Shown here piece after piece: positions 8,801 through 15,981 of a DNA stretch of 64,000 bases (position 1 is its first letter; each line of letters opens with the position of its first letter). The DNA comes from an uncultured Bacteroides sp. (GTDB lineage: Bacteria; Bacteroidota; Bacteroidia; Bacteroidales; Bacteroidaceae). The translations under genes were made by a program, and so were the position numbers. The stretch is taken from contig CAAFTU010000042.1 of assembly GCA_900766005.1 (NCBI GenBank), positions 1 to 64,000 on the forward strand. Direction: 5' to 3'. The notes below the pieces were generated by a model that saw only the letters and a program-made list of their open reading frames with translations, was not told the origin of the DNA and did not search any database.

Positions 8801-9221
8801 ATTTCATGGGTAAGCCTCCTTGGAAAAGCAAGGCGTTCAGGGCCTCTTCGCGGTTGATGAAATCCAGGTCCTGGTCTTCGAAATAGTCCACTCCCATCAG
8901 CTGGGCTCCTTCGCAGGCCGACTCAAACAGCTGCTCGGCGTAGGTGTATCCCTTGGGCAGCTGCAGCAGTGCGTAGATGTCTTCGATGGACGGTGCTTCT
9001 TCCTGGCATTCCCGGCGCCAGCTTTCGGCCACAAACAAGGCTGTTTCTTCGCACACCACGTTGAAGGGATTGCTCAAGTAAAAGGCGCGGGTCATGACTC
9101 TCTTTTGCAGGATTTCGCGCAGCTGATTGTATTCTGAATCGGTAATTTTTAGTTTCCAAAAGGGAACAGGACATTGTTCGAGTTCTCTTTTCTGTAGAAT
9201 CTCGTTAATGAAATCGCTCAT
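5889..9221 (-). CDS. Large conserved protein of unknown function (1110 aa)
   Basis: 1110 aa, acidic, without signal peptide or membrane segments, so cytoplasmic. Residues 1-230 are helical and contain FWKLKITDSEYNQLREIL and FVAESWRREC; this resembles, from memory only, the N-terminus of the STY4851/ECs_5259 family found in enterobacterial genomic islands. Residues about 270-820 are rich in beta-strand-like and aromatic motifs, and the last 250 are helical. A Glu/Ser/Thr/Ala segment (about residues 245-285, repeats of AEST) is encoded by a 12-bp tandem repeat. Codon use is G+C-richer than the neighbours. It is alone on its strand here, with the tRNA-His genes upstream. No enzymatic motif was recognised and the function is open. 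Confidence 0.6.
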   Translation of the reverse strand: MSDFINEILQKRELEQCPVPFWKLKITDSEYNQLREILQKRVMTRAFYLSNPFNVVCEETALFVAESWRRECQEEAPSIEDIYALLQLPKGYTYAEQLFESACEGAQLMGVDYFEDQDLDFINREEALNALLFQGGLPMKLITDDKTKTRWSKMGRRLVNRNLNIDQLDLNLSEGDKASIREFCSCLQMALDCDQPESLPFHCANGEKDEHYLHLHHLAERERNKRSLLRPFTVNWQFHIVAEELAAAEPTAESTAAESTAADKTETETESAESTAESTAESTAGSSLRATYTVEGAHRLPESFLEEFRLEPFSRFSLHIARNGKTDHTFDYEHGASTHTVFSTHAYHPGDHLSLSFSTVDTPFLSDELNLSVPYLLYESSEQTFTLGNKLGQAASLVLAPEGWSLTGRQAWKKETYCWEGVMLTGWHIPADYSKEFGLKKAGETIRFQPHSTLYWTEIQAQPLSVAGIEEPVFLLDGSTTYALCSDEDAGARTASLAQVEFKNEADEEWSDTPSYGRVMVRAKDSRAAWVAPARLINTGGGLTIEVVDADAASCTLHVCWEHGTVSTEEGALKADDVWLVLKEDLTDDRIHFTLTPHEESHHAFTLTLRAPFKGFRLLDEEGRTVDGGALIPCVDVDKYRYEMVGQCLRSYTIAGRRRELRWVDGQLHIFENKELVRPIAYTGCLTELFDSRDILHELLSQTSQNKHFAEIRVTFTTSSNERWSIIIKDTPYRMRQEENRLIVFTDNKKPLRYSQPLKLLRLDDPNCPALRLYHDAAQGYVLPEEIRSWGPVLATGISGGSVRPAIVALGSALSGEGWSIRKDRMMDDLAQSLAASTFGDELWTRILAWYHRLQNEEIPVSALLDMCCVAQQADALICLAFQLYVQCETEEEREELTQQMKAFSQSMSFSWYWLQPKLNMLMLVIHQHLGDMNSPFMKASYSSWAHQKGAEGLKYLEALEDEEAYGEYFSECMFEVMDSFSNWMRSLCFVSLTGREAGEMNEILRSLAEGILENPDQLNRLEDLSEEFVDYKQDATDSATKAFFAQYGERHQAGSDSWMAARANVVCAHLQGKTDLLMQTEEVRSSILFCSQAYPDDFILALNNRLADK
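8371..8486. repeat. In-frame 12-bp tandem repeat (GATTCAGCAGTT)
   Basis: On the plus strand the unit GATTCAGCAGTT and variants GATTCAGCGGCAGTT, GATTCAGCT and TTTCAG are repeated across about 115 bp. On the coding strand this gives AEST-type repeats inside the 1110-aa protein. The unit length is a multiple of three, so copy-number change would keep the frame; the 6-bp TTTCAG units do as well. Confidence 0.8.
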
Positions 9222-9412
9222 AGAATAAAGTAAGTGTTAGCATAGCGTGCAGGCTGGATTCGGACTACCTGAAAACACCTGAAAGACCCGTCACGCTACA
9301 TGGTTCGCATCGACTAATCATCGACTAATAATTGTTATAATACCTCTTTTTGTTTTTGAGCCGCGAAATTACTGATAAAAAACAAGGTATGAAAATTAAT
9401 TGGAATAAAAAA

Positions 9413-9447
9413 AAAGAAGAAGCTCTTTTATTGAACTTCTTCTTTTT
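9413..9447 (-). terminator. Terminator of the downstream tRNA-His copy
   Basis: AAAGAAGAAG (9413-9422) pairs with CTTCTTCTTT (9436-9445) around a 13-base loop; on the minus strand it is followed by a long U run (complement of the A run at 9406-9415). It begins at the tRNA 3' end. Confidence 0.75.
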
Positions 9448-9449
9448 GG

Positions 9450-9523
9450 GGTGGCAGATGGGACTCGAACCCACGACATTCAGAACCACAATCTGACGCT
9501 CTAACCAACTGAACTACAGCCAC
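9450..9523 (-). tRNA. tRNA-His (anticodon GTG), copy 1
   Basis: The minus strand gives acceptor arms GTGGCTG and CTGCCAC, a D-arm with AGTTCAGTTGGTTAGAGC, anticodon loop TTGTGGT and T-arm GTGGGTTCGAGTCCCAT. The base before position 1 is G (9524) and the discriminator is C (9450), the G-1:C73 pair that marks tRNA-His. The next three bases (9449-9447) read CCA, so the 3' end may be encoded. The gene belongs to a 212-bp tandem duplication with its own promoter and terminator. Confidence 0.96.
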
Positions 9524-9563
9524 CATTTTTTGTTTTTAGTAGCGTTGTTTTTCAAACGCGATG

Positions 9564-9594
9564 CAAAGGTAAGATTTTTATTTTAATCTCCAAA
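9564..9594 (-). promoter_or_regulatory. Promoter of tRNA-His copy 1
   Basis: Minus-strand -33 TTTG (9594-9591) and -7 TACCTTTG (9571-9564), spaced 19 bp: a perfect Bacteroides consensus, about 40 bp before the tRNA. Confidence 0.85.
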
Positions 9595-9625
9595 TAAAAC
9601 AAGGGGTGAAAATTTATTTGAATAA

Positions 9626-9659
9626 AAAAAGAAGCTCATTTTATTGAACTTCTTCTTTT
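9626..9659 (-). terminator. Terminator of tRNA-His copy 2
   Basis: AAGAAG (9629-9634) pairs with CTTCTT (9649-9654), with a loop similar to the other copy and a U run on the minus strand. The stem is shorter than in the other copy, so some read-through into copy 1 is possible. Confidence 0.65.
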
Positions 9660-9661
9660 GG

Positions 9662-9735
9662 GGTGGCAGATGGGACTCGAACCCACGACATTCAGAACCA
9701 CAATCTGACGCTCTAACCAACTGAACTACAGCCAC
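9662..9735 (-). tRNA. tRNA-His (anticodon GTG), copy 2
   Basis: Identical over the 74-base tRNA to the copy 212 bp away: the same GTG anticodon, G-1 (9736) and C73 (9662) features, with CCA encoded at 9661-9659. The flanks are also similar, including the promoter, the GCGTTGTTTnTCAAACGCG hairpin-like stretch and the terminator. This shows recent tandem duplication of a whole transcription unit. Confidence 0.96.
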
Positions 9736-9777
9736 CATTTTGTTTGCTTTCAGCAGCGTTGTTTCTCAAACGCGGTG

Positions 9778-9808
9778 CAAAGGTACGACAAATATTTTAA
9801 TCTCCAAA
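9778..9808 (-). promoter_or_regulatory. Promoter of tRNA-His copy 2
   Basis: Minus-strand -33 TTTG (9808-9805) and -7 TACCTTTG (9785-9778), 19 bp apart. The -33 box lies inside the last codons of the upstream capA-like gene (stop at 9797-9799). Confidence 0.85.
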
Positions 9809-11110
9809 TTTTTTGCTGTTTTTTTCATAAAAAAATTGTTCTTCTATGCCTTTGTTTTCTTTGTCGAGAAGCTTCCGTGTGTCTTTTGTGAATAGATTCA
9901 GCAGGTTACGTGAATTTATGGTCAGTGAGTCTGCCGGAAAATTGATGGGAAGAATTTGATGATTTTTCTTCTTCGAATGGATGGGGCGGTCGGTCCATAC
10001 TAAATAGTACTCGCATTTTTTTAGCTGCGCACCTCTTTTTTCTTCCTCCCGACTCTTCTTTTCTTCCTCTTTTCTTTCTTTCTCCCCCTTTAAATTGGTT
10101 CTTTCTTCCTCCCCCTTTAAACTGGTTCTTTCTTTCTCCGCTTCGTTTTTTACAAACTCCATCTGGAGCATGAGTCCGCCATCGGTGCGGCGGGCCGACA
10201 TGTTGGATATGAAATTGCCGAGCGAATAGGCCACGAGCCGCTTCTGCCGGGTGAGGCTGTCGGTGTGCACTTCGATGGGCTGCACCACATGCGGGTGGGC
10301 GCCGATGATGTGGTCTACTCCCTTTGCAAAGAGCCATTGGGCCAGCTTCTGCTGCTCCTTGCCGGGCAGCGACTGGTATTCCACGCCCCAATGCATGCAG
10401 GCCAGCAGCACGTCGGGGTGCAGCTGCCGGGCTTTTTCGATGTCTTGAGCTATGACCGTTGTATCAATCAGATTGACGACAGCAGGTGAGGGCACCGGGA
10501 TGCCGTTGGTTCCGTAGGTGTAGTTGAGCAAAGCGATGCGGAAGCCTTTCTTTTCGAGCAGCAGCGGATAGCGCGTGCGGCGGTCTTCTATATCCGTATA
10601 GGTGCCCGCTGCCGGAATGTGGAGCGAGTCGATAAGCCGGAGGGTGCGTTCGAGCCCTTTGCGCCCCCGGTCGAGACAGTGGTTGTTGGCCGTGAGCAGC
10701 ACGTTGAATCCGGCATCGTGGATGGCGGTGAGGTACTCATCGGGTGCGCTGAACGCCGGATAGCCCCGGTAGGGTTTTCCTCCGAGCGTTACTTCCAGGT
10801 TGGCAACGGCAAAGTCGGCCTGGCTGATAACTTCTTTCACGTAGGCAAAACAGGCGGAGTAGTCGTATCCCCGGGCTGTGCGGGCGGCATCAATCTGCCC
10901 TTGATGCTGCATGAGGTCGCCCACAAACAGCAGGCGCAGCGTGTCGGACAGGAGAGAAACGGCCGGCATCGTGTCGGCAGGGGAAACGGAAAGGGGAGCC
11001 GGCATCGTGTCGGCTGGGGAGGTAGAAGTGAAGGAATCTCTCCTTTCCTGCGAATGAGAGGAGCAGGAAAAGGAGAGAAAAAGGGTCATCCAAAGAAGGA
11101 GTTGTTTCAT
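9797..11110 (-). CDS. CapA-family (PGA_cap) metallophosphatase-like lipoprotein
   Basis: 437 aa. An N-terminal export signal ends in SFSCSS, consistent with a lipoprotein. Residues about 60-330 match the CapA/PgsA fold of calcineurin-like proteins: FVGDLMQHQGQ, AVANLEVTLGG, LTANNHCLDRG, CMHWGVEYQ and IIGAHPHVVQP carry the Asp, Asn and His residues of the metal site. CapA members act in poly-gamma-glutamate capsule formation in Bacillus; in Bacteroidetes the substrate is unknown. The C-terminus carries a charged repeat (EKERTSLKGEEERTNLKGE) from a 27-bp tandem duplication and a basic tail. The start overlaps the folD stop by 4 bp (ATGA), so the two genes are coupled. Confidence 0.8.
   Translation of the reverse strand: MKQLLLWMTLFLSFSCSSHSQERRDSFTSTSPADTMPAPLSVSPADTMPAVSLLSDTLRLLFVGDLMQHQGQIDAARTARGYDYSACFAYVKEVISQADFAVANLEVTLGGKPYRGYPAFSAPDEYLTAIHDAGFNVLLTANNHCLDRGRKGLERTLRLIDSLHIPAAGTYTDIEDRRTRYPLLLEKKGFRIALLNYTYGTNGIPVPSPAVVNLIDTTVIAQDIEKARQLHPDVLLACMHWGVEYQSLPGKEQQKLAQWLFAKGVDHIIGAHPHVVQPIEVHTDSLTRQKRLVAYSLGNFISNMSARRTDGGLMLQMEFVKNEAEKERTSLKGEEERTNLKGEKERKEEEKKSREEEKRGAQLKKCEYYLVWTDRPIHSKKKNHQILPINFPADSLTINSRNLLNLFTKDTRKLLDKENKGIEEQFFYEKNSKKFGD
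10084..10137. repeat. 27-bp tandem duplication in the capA-like gene
   Basis: Two 27-bp units (10084-10110, 10111-10137) beginning CCCCCTTTAAA.TGGTTC differ at two positions. Each encodes nine residues of the ERT(S/N)LKGE type. A degenerate CTTCCTC/CTTTCTTTCT tract adjoins them. Confidence 0.8.
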
Positions 11111-11988
11111 TGATAGATGGCTTTTTTACCGGCCAAGAGCGTATTCTTCATCAGCGATACGATGGTCATCGGACCTACGCCTCCGGGCACGGGGGTGATA
11201 TAGGAACATTTCGGTGCCACTTCGTCGAACTTCACGTCGCCGGTGAGCTTGAATCCGGATTTGCGGGTGGCGTCCGGCACGCGGGTGGTACCTACGTCAA
11301 TCACGACTGCTCCTTCTTTCACCATCTCGGCTTTTACAAAGTGGGGCTGTCCGAGGGCAGCGATAAGGATATCGGCTTCCTGACATTCCTTGACCAGATT
11401 CTGGCTGCGGCTGTGGCATACGGTGACCGTAGCATCGCCGGGGTAGGCCTTCTGCATCATCAGTGCAGCCATGGGCTTGCCCACGATGTTGCTGCGGCCC
11501 AGCACCACGCATTTCTTGCCTGATGTCTCGATGTGGTAGCGCTTCAGCAGTTCGAGGATGCCGTTGGGTGTGGCCGATACGTAGCAGGGGAGGCCGATGG
11601 ACATGCGGCCCACGTTGATGGGGTGGAAGCCGTCGACGTCTTTGCGGTAGTCGATGGTTTCGATTACCTTCTGTTCGGAGATGTGTTTGGGCAGCGGAAG
11701 CTGTACGATGAAGCCGTCGACGTCGGCATCTTCATTCAGCTGGCGTACTTTGTCCAGCAGTTCTTCTTCCGTGACATCTGCTTCGTAGCGGATGAGTGAT
11801 GACTTGAATCCGCATGCTTCGCATGCTTTGACTTTGGCGGCTACGTAGGTTTCGCTTCCTCCGTCGTGTCCCACCAGGATAGCAGCCAGGTGAGGACGTT
11901 TGCCCCCTTTGGCAACGATTTCAGCCACTTCGGCTGCAATCTCTTGTTTTACTTGTTCGGAAATGGCCTTTCCGTCTATCAGTGTCAT
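11107..11988 (-). CDS. folD: Bifunctional methylenetetrahydrofolate dehydrogenase/cyclohydrolase
   Basis: 293 aa from the ATG at 11988; a longer frame exists upstream but its extra 29 residues are hydrophobic and not part of the family. FolD interconverts 5,10-methylene-, methenyl- and 10-formyl-tetrahydrofolate. Family signatures are clear: YVAAKVKACEACG (with the catalytic Lys), DGFIVQLPLPKHI, KDVDGFHPINVGR, GRSNIVGKPMA (dinucleotide binding), DVGTTR and PVPGGVGPMT. A -7-like TATTTTTG lies at 12080-12073. It is followed directly by the capA-like gene with a 4-bp overlap. Confidence 0.97.
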   Translation of the reverse strand: MTLIDGKAISEQVKQEIAAEVAEIVAKGGKRPHLAAILVGHDGGSETYVAAKVKACEACGFKSSLIRYEADVTEEELLDKVRQLNEDADVDGFIVQLPLPKHISEQKVIETIDYRKDVDGFHPINVGRMSIGLPCYVSATPNGILELLKRYHIETSGKKCVVLGRSNIVGKPMAALMMQKAYPGDATVTVCHSRSQNLVKECQEADILIAALGQPHFVKAEMVKEGAVVIDVGTTRVPDATRKSGFKLTGDVKFDEVAPKCSYITPVPGGVGPMTIVSLMKNTLLAGKKAIYQ

Positions 11989-12107
11989 ATAAATCGTATT
12001 TTTACTATGATGAAACAAAAAATAAAGTGCAACAACAAAATAAAGCGTTACAAACACTATAAAGTGTAGCAGCAAAAATAAAATAAATCACCGAACTGTG
12101 CAACTCT

Positions 12108-12172
12108 GCTTCCGATTAATCAGACCAATCAGACCAATCAAACCAGTCAGAGTAATCAGATTAATCGGAAGC
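12108..12172. repeat. 65-bp inverted repeat with an internal direct-repeat loop
   Basis: Perfect 14-bp arms GCTTCCGATTAATC (12108-12121) and GATTAATCGGAAGC (12159-12172). The 37-bp centre consists of four 9-10 bp variants of AGACCAATC. It lies between the TPR gene (ending at 12229) and folD and may terminate TPR transcription, but no clean U run follows on the minus strand. Confidence 0.75.
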
Positions 12173-12205
12173 TGTTGTTTCAGTTGTTTCAGTTTCAGTT
12201 TAATC
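12173..12205. repeat. TTTCAG tract downstream of the TPR gene
   Basis: TTGTTTCAG and TTTCAG units are repeated three to four times just 3' of the minus-strand TPR gene, similar to the tracts at 4205, 5489, 5813 and 16725. Confidence 0.6.
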
Positions 12206-12228
12206 AAATTGAGAATGAACAATCTGTT

Positions 12229-14439
12229 TCAGATTAAATCGAGCATGAGCGGGATGTCTTGGTGTGGAATGCCTTGCTCCGCCAGTACTTCTTTGTCGTT
12301 TTCAAACATCTCATCAAACTTCTGCCGGTTTCCGCTGGCTATGACAGCTTTGCCGTAGGCCGTTGCTGCTTCTTCGATGTGGCCCATAGCCCAGGACACG
12401 TGTCCGCTGTTCATGTAGTCGATGGCCGACGGCTTCTGTTCGATGGCTTTCTCATAATACTTTTTAGCCTGTTCGTATTTGCCACACACAAATGAACACC
12501 AGCCAATGCCTCGCCATGCCCGTACACTGGACTTCTCGATAAAGTCGAGCTTGAAGAAATAGTTCAGTGCTTCGTCCTGTTTCTTCATCTCTGTCAGGCA
12601 GTGTCCGATGTAGTAGATAACATTGGCATTGTCCGGCTGGATTTCTTCCACTTTGCGGTAGTAGTGGATCGCCTGTTCGTAGGCCTGAGTCATGCGGTAG
12701 CAGGTGGCCAGATGGCGGTTGGTCCAGCTGTTGCCCGGTTTCAGGATATCAGCCTTGTGATAAGTTCGGATGGCTTCCTCGAAGCGTTTCTCTTTCTGCA
12801 GGGCATAGCCGAACTTCTGATAGAATTCAACTTGATTTTCTTCGCCAAACGGAAGCTGCTCCATCTCGCCGAACAGTTCAATGGCGTCTGTCCACCGTCC
12901 CTTCTTGAGGAAGAAGTCGGCAATGGGCAGCAGCACTTCTTTTTTCATCAGCATTTCTTTGAAGAGGGGGATGCGGTGAAAAGCGAGCTTCTGCTTGAAG
13001 ATGTCTGTAAAGTCGGCCCGGTGTACGTTCAGCTTGTAGAAGCGGTACAAATCATGCAGGTATTGTCTGCTGATGGTTGCCGGGCTTTGGTTGAACTGTT
13101 CCAGTTTGTGCGCATTTTCCTCGTCTCGTAGGGACGCCAGTTCCTGAGTGCTCAGCTGCTGAAACATCATGCCCTGTTGGGCAGCGGGAATCTGGCAGAT
13201 GCTGAAGAAAAACGAATACTTGTCGCTGTTGCTGAAAAAGTTGGACTGGAGAATGACATACAGCAGGCTGTTTTTCAGCGAGTGGCTGTTTGCCATCTTC
13301 AGTGCGCGGTGCATGTCCGACTGCTTTTCCGTGAACGGATAGAACCAGTTGGCAATGTGGTGGAAGAACGGGTAGTTCTTGAGCGAAGAAAATGTGCTCA
13401 TATACACGTCGGCTCCCTCCGCCTGCATCTCGTTCATCTCGCGCATCATCTTTCCCAGTGTCGAATTCTCAAACTCGTCCTGCCAGTCGGGGTTCAAGTC
13501 TTCCTTTTCTTCTTCGTTCTCATCTGCTCCCCAGCGGAGATTTTTCATGCTGGACGTTTTCTTCAGCATTTCGGGGATGATTTCTTCTCGCATCTTCTTG
13601 TCTATCTTCTCTGTTTCCTGACAGAGCAGCATCTGCCGGTAGACGTGTTCGAGGTCTTTGGCGAACGTGGGGTGCTCTTCCATCAGTTTCATCCGCTGGT
13701 TCAGCTCCGGATAGAGCGTCAACCGGTCGGCGTGCTGGTGAAACACGATGAGGATGCCTGTGATGGCCCGCTGTGCCACTGCCGCCGACGGATGAGAGTA
13801 GGCATCGAGCAGCCAGTTGATTTTCCGCAGGTCGAAGCAGTCGGCTGCTCCCAGCATCACGGCACTGGTGAACAGGCAGAGGTCGTCGGTGATGAGTTCT
13901 TTTGACTGGAGCAGGGCATGCGCATCCTCTTCTTCTTCGGCTGTCCACGCATAGTGGGTCCATGTGCGGATGAAGAGGTGTTTCAGCGTATCTTCATGCC
14001 GCTTCAGCACTTCGTTCATTTTATCTTCCGACAGGAGTCCGCTCACGGCCAGGTCGTCTTGAAAGGATTCGAGAATGTGGATCAGCTGCCGCTGGGTGAA
14101 GTTGGCGAATTGCGGCTGGGCGGGGGTGCGGCGCATCTCGTGGTAGTATTTGGATGAAATTTTGTCCAGATAGAGAATGTGGGCATGATCGGCCATTTCC
14201 CAGGCATCAGCTGTCAGTTTCCGGTGCAGATTCCAGCGTTCGGGGTCTTTGATGCCCTGCCGCATATAATCCAGCAGATATTTGTATGACATTTGCACTT
14301 GCTCCAACTGCATACGTAAATCCCAGTTGGGGCATTGCCACAAGAAAGACTCCAATTGGGTTAGTGCCTCTTTCAGCCGTCCTTTTTTCAGAAACGCAAG
14401 GATGGAAGCATATTGTTCGTTAATCGATTTTTCGTTCAT
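12229..14439 (-). CDS. Tetratricopeptide-repeat protein
   Basis: 736 aa, no signal peptide, cytoplasmic. The N-terminal about 450 residues are helical and unlike a known family, with an acidic stretch (ENEEEKEDLNPDWQDEFE) near the middle. The C-terminal third has at least five TPR units: YQKFGYALQKEKRFEEAIRT, NRHLATCYRMTQAYEQAIHY, IYYIGHCLTEMKKQDEALNY, AWRGIGWCSFVCGKYEQAKK, and YMNSGHVSWAMGHIEEAATA. TPR arrays bind other proteins; the partner is unknown. The gene stands between two terminator-like structures. Confidence 0.8.
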   Translation of the reverse strand: MNEKSINEQYASILAFLKKGRLKEALTQLESFLWQCPNWDLRMQLEQVQMSYKYLLDYMRQGIKDPERWNLHRKLTADAWEMADHAHILYLDKISSKYYHEMRRTPAQPQFANFTQRQLIHILESFQDDLAVSGLLSEDKMNEVLKRHEDTLKHLFIRTWTHYAWTAEEEEDAHALLQSKELITDDLCLFTSAVMLGAADCFDLRKINWLLDAYSHPSAAVAQRAITGILIVFHQHADRLTLYPELNQRMKLMEEHPTFAKDLEHVYRQMLLCQETEKIDKKMREEIIPEMLKKTSSMKNLRWGADENEEEKEDLNPDWQDEFENSTLGKMMREMNEMQAEGADVYMSTFSSLKNYPFFHHIANWFYPFTEKQSDMHRALKMANSHSLKNSLLYVILQSNFFSNSDKYSFFFSICQIPAAQQGMMFQQLSTQELASLRDEENAHKLEQFNQSPATISRQYLHDLYRFYKLNVHRADFTDIFKQKLAFHRIPLFKEMLMKKEVLLPIADFFLKKGRWTDAIELFGEMEQLPFGEENQVEFYQKFGYALQKEKRFEEAIRTYHKADILKPGNSWTNRHLATCYRMTQAYEQAIHYYRKVEEIQPDNANVIYYIGHCLTEMKKQDEALNYFFKLDFIEKSSVRAWRGIGWCSFVCGKYEQAKKYYEKAIEQKPSAIDYMNSGHVSWAMGHIEEAATAYGKAVIASGNRQKFDEMFENDKEVLAEQGIPHQDIPLMLDLI

Positions 14440-14463
14440 GGAGAATGCTTTTTACTAAAGAGT

Positions 14464-14496
14464 AAAGGCAATTCCTTTTACAAAGAATTGCCTTTT
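14464..14496. terminator. Terminator between pgk and the TPR gene
   Basis: AAAGGCAATTC (14464-14474) and GAATTGCCTTT (14485-14495) form a perfect 11-bp stem with a 10-base loop. It is followed by T on the plus strand and flanked by A-rich sequence, so it could act on the minus strand after pgk. Confidence 0.7.
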
Positions 14497-14547
14497 GACT
14501 CATTTAATTATTTCTATTCGTTTCATGGTTGATAAAACAAATTCTAT

Positions 14548-14590
14548 TGGATAAAACAAACCGGAACACCGGTTCCTGTTTGCTTTGTCT
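14548..14590 (-). terminator. pgk terminator
   Basis: AAACCGGAAC pairs with GTTCCTGTTT (imperfect) around ACCG. On the minus strand it is followed by TTTGTTTTATCC, directly after the pgk stop. Confidence 0.6.
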
Positions 14591-14595
14591 TGTTT

Positions 14596-15855
14596 TTATT
14601 CTTGGATAGCTGCAATACCCGGAAGAACTTTTCCTTCGATAGCTTCGAGCAATGCACCGCCACCTGTAGAAACGTAAGATACGCCGCTAGCCAGACCGAA
14701 CTTGTTGACGCAAGCTACAGAGTCACCACCACCAACGAGTGAGAATGCACCGTTCTTAGTAGCTTCTACGATAGCTTCACCTACTGCACGTGAACCGTGA
14801 GTGAAGTTGTCGAATTCGAATACGCCTGTAGGACCGTTCCACAAGATAGTCTTAGAACCTTTGATTACGTTTGCAAAGATTTCTTCAGTCTTCGGACCGA
14901 TATCCAGACCTTCCCATCCGTCAGGAATTTCGTTTACCGGGCAGAATTGTGTGTTGGCATCGTTAGAGAAAGAGTCTGCTACCTTAGCGTCTACAGCCAA
15001 TACCAGGTTTACACCCTTTTCTTTTGCTTTCTTCATCAAATCCAAAGCCAGATCCAGCTTGTCATCTTCGCAGATAGAAACACCGATCTTACCGCCTTGA
15101 GCCTTAGTAAATGTGTAAGTCATACCACCGGCGATGATCAGGTTGTCTACCTTGTTCAGCAGGTTTTCGATGATTTCAATCTTAGAAGAAACCTTAGAAC
15201 CACCCATGATAGCAGTAAACGGACGCTTGATGTCGTTCAATACCTTGTCAACAGCTGTTACTTCTTTTTCCATCAGGTATCCGAACATCTTGTTGTCTGT
15301 GTCGAAATACTTAGCGATGAGCGCTGTAGAAGCGTGTGCACGGTGAGCAGTACCGAATGCATCGTTTACGTAGCAGTCTGCGTAAGAAGCGAGCTTCTTA
15401 GTGAATTCTTTCTGGCTTTCTTTTACAGCTTTCTTGGCAACCGCTTTTTCTTCGTCTGTTGCATCTTCAGCCAAACCTCTGGGTTTGCCTTCTTCTTCTG
15501 CGTAGAAACGGAGGTTTTCGAGCAGCAATACTTCACCCGGTTGCAGAGCAGCCGCTTTCACTGCAGCTTCTTCACCCATGCAGTCGTTAGCAAACTGAAC
15601 GTCTACGCCCAGCAGTTCAGACAGGTGTTTGATGATATGTTTTAAAGAGAATTTGTCAGTAACGCCTTTCGGACGGCCCAGGTGAGAACCAATGATGATG
15701 CTGCCACCGTCTGCCAAAATTTTCTTCAAAGTGGGAAGAGCTGCGCGCATACGAGTGTCATCTGTAATGTTGAAGTTTTCGTCCAGGGGCACATTGAAGT
15801 CCACGCGAACAAATGCCTTTTTACCGGCAAAATTGAATTTGTCAATTGTTTGCAT
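14596..15855 (-). CDS. pgk: Phosphoglycerate kinase
   Basis: 419 aa. Interconverts 1,3-bisphosphoglycerate and ADP with 3-phosphoglycerate and ATP in glycolysis, in the cytoplasm. Family signatures: KKAFVRVDFNVPLD at the N-terminus, SHLGRPKG, the phosphoglycerate-binding region CYVNDAFGTAHRAHAS, PFTAIMGGSKVSSKI, ILWNGPTGVFE and GGGDSVACVNKFG (nucleotide loop). Codon use is strongly biased to AAA, GGT, GCT and CGT, as expected for abundant proteins. The gene has its own promoter -7 box and terminators, so it is monocistronic. Confidence 0.98.
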   Translation of the reverse strand: MQTIDKFNFAGKKAFVRVDFNVPLDENFNITDDTRMRAALPTLKKILADGGSIIIGSHLGRPKGVTDKFSLKHIIKHLSELLGVDVQFANDCMGEEAAVKAAALQPGEVLLLENLRFYAEEEGKPRGLAEDATDEEKAVAKKAVKESQKEFTKKLASYADCYVNDAFGTAHRAHASTALIAKYFDTDNKMFGYLMEKEVTAVDKVLNDIKRPFTAIMGGSKVSSKIEIIENLLNKVDNLIIAGGMTYTFTKAQGGKIGVSICEDDKLDLALDLMKKAKEKGVNLVLAVDAKVADSFSNDANTQFCPVNEIPDGWEGLDIGPKTEEIFANVIKGSKTILWNGPTGVFEFDNFTHGSRAVGEAIVEATKNGAFSLVGGGDSVACVNKFGLASGVSYVSTGGGALLEAIEGKVLPGIAAIQE

Positions 15856-15941
15856 AATACTTTATTTTATTTAAAAGTGTTTTTTAGTCTGTTTTTAAGG
15901 GGTTTTCAGTGAAACTCAAAACCTTTTTTGTTTATTGTCTG

Positions 15942-15949
15942 CAAAGTTA
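15942..15949 (-). promoter_or_regulatory. pgk promoter -7 element
   Basis: Minus-strand TAACTTTG (15949-15942), about 87 bp upstream of the pgk ATG. No exact TTTG -33 was seen at 19-21 bp. Confidence 0.6.
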
Positions 15950-15981
15950 GTGTTTTTTTTCAGTTATCTGTTGCAGAACTG

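Noticed and set aside
6686..9137. Several plus-strand frames opposite the 1110-aa gene
   Set aside because: They overlap each other and the coding strand, have Arg/Ser/Pro-rich compositions typical of antisense G+C-rich DNA, and lack start signals.
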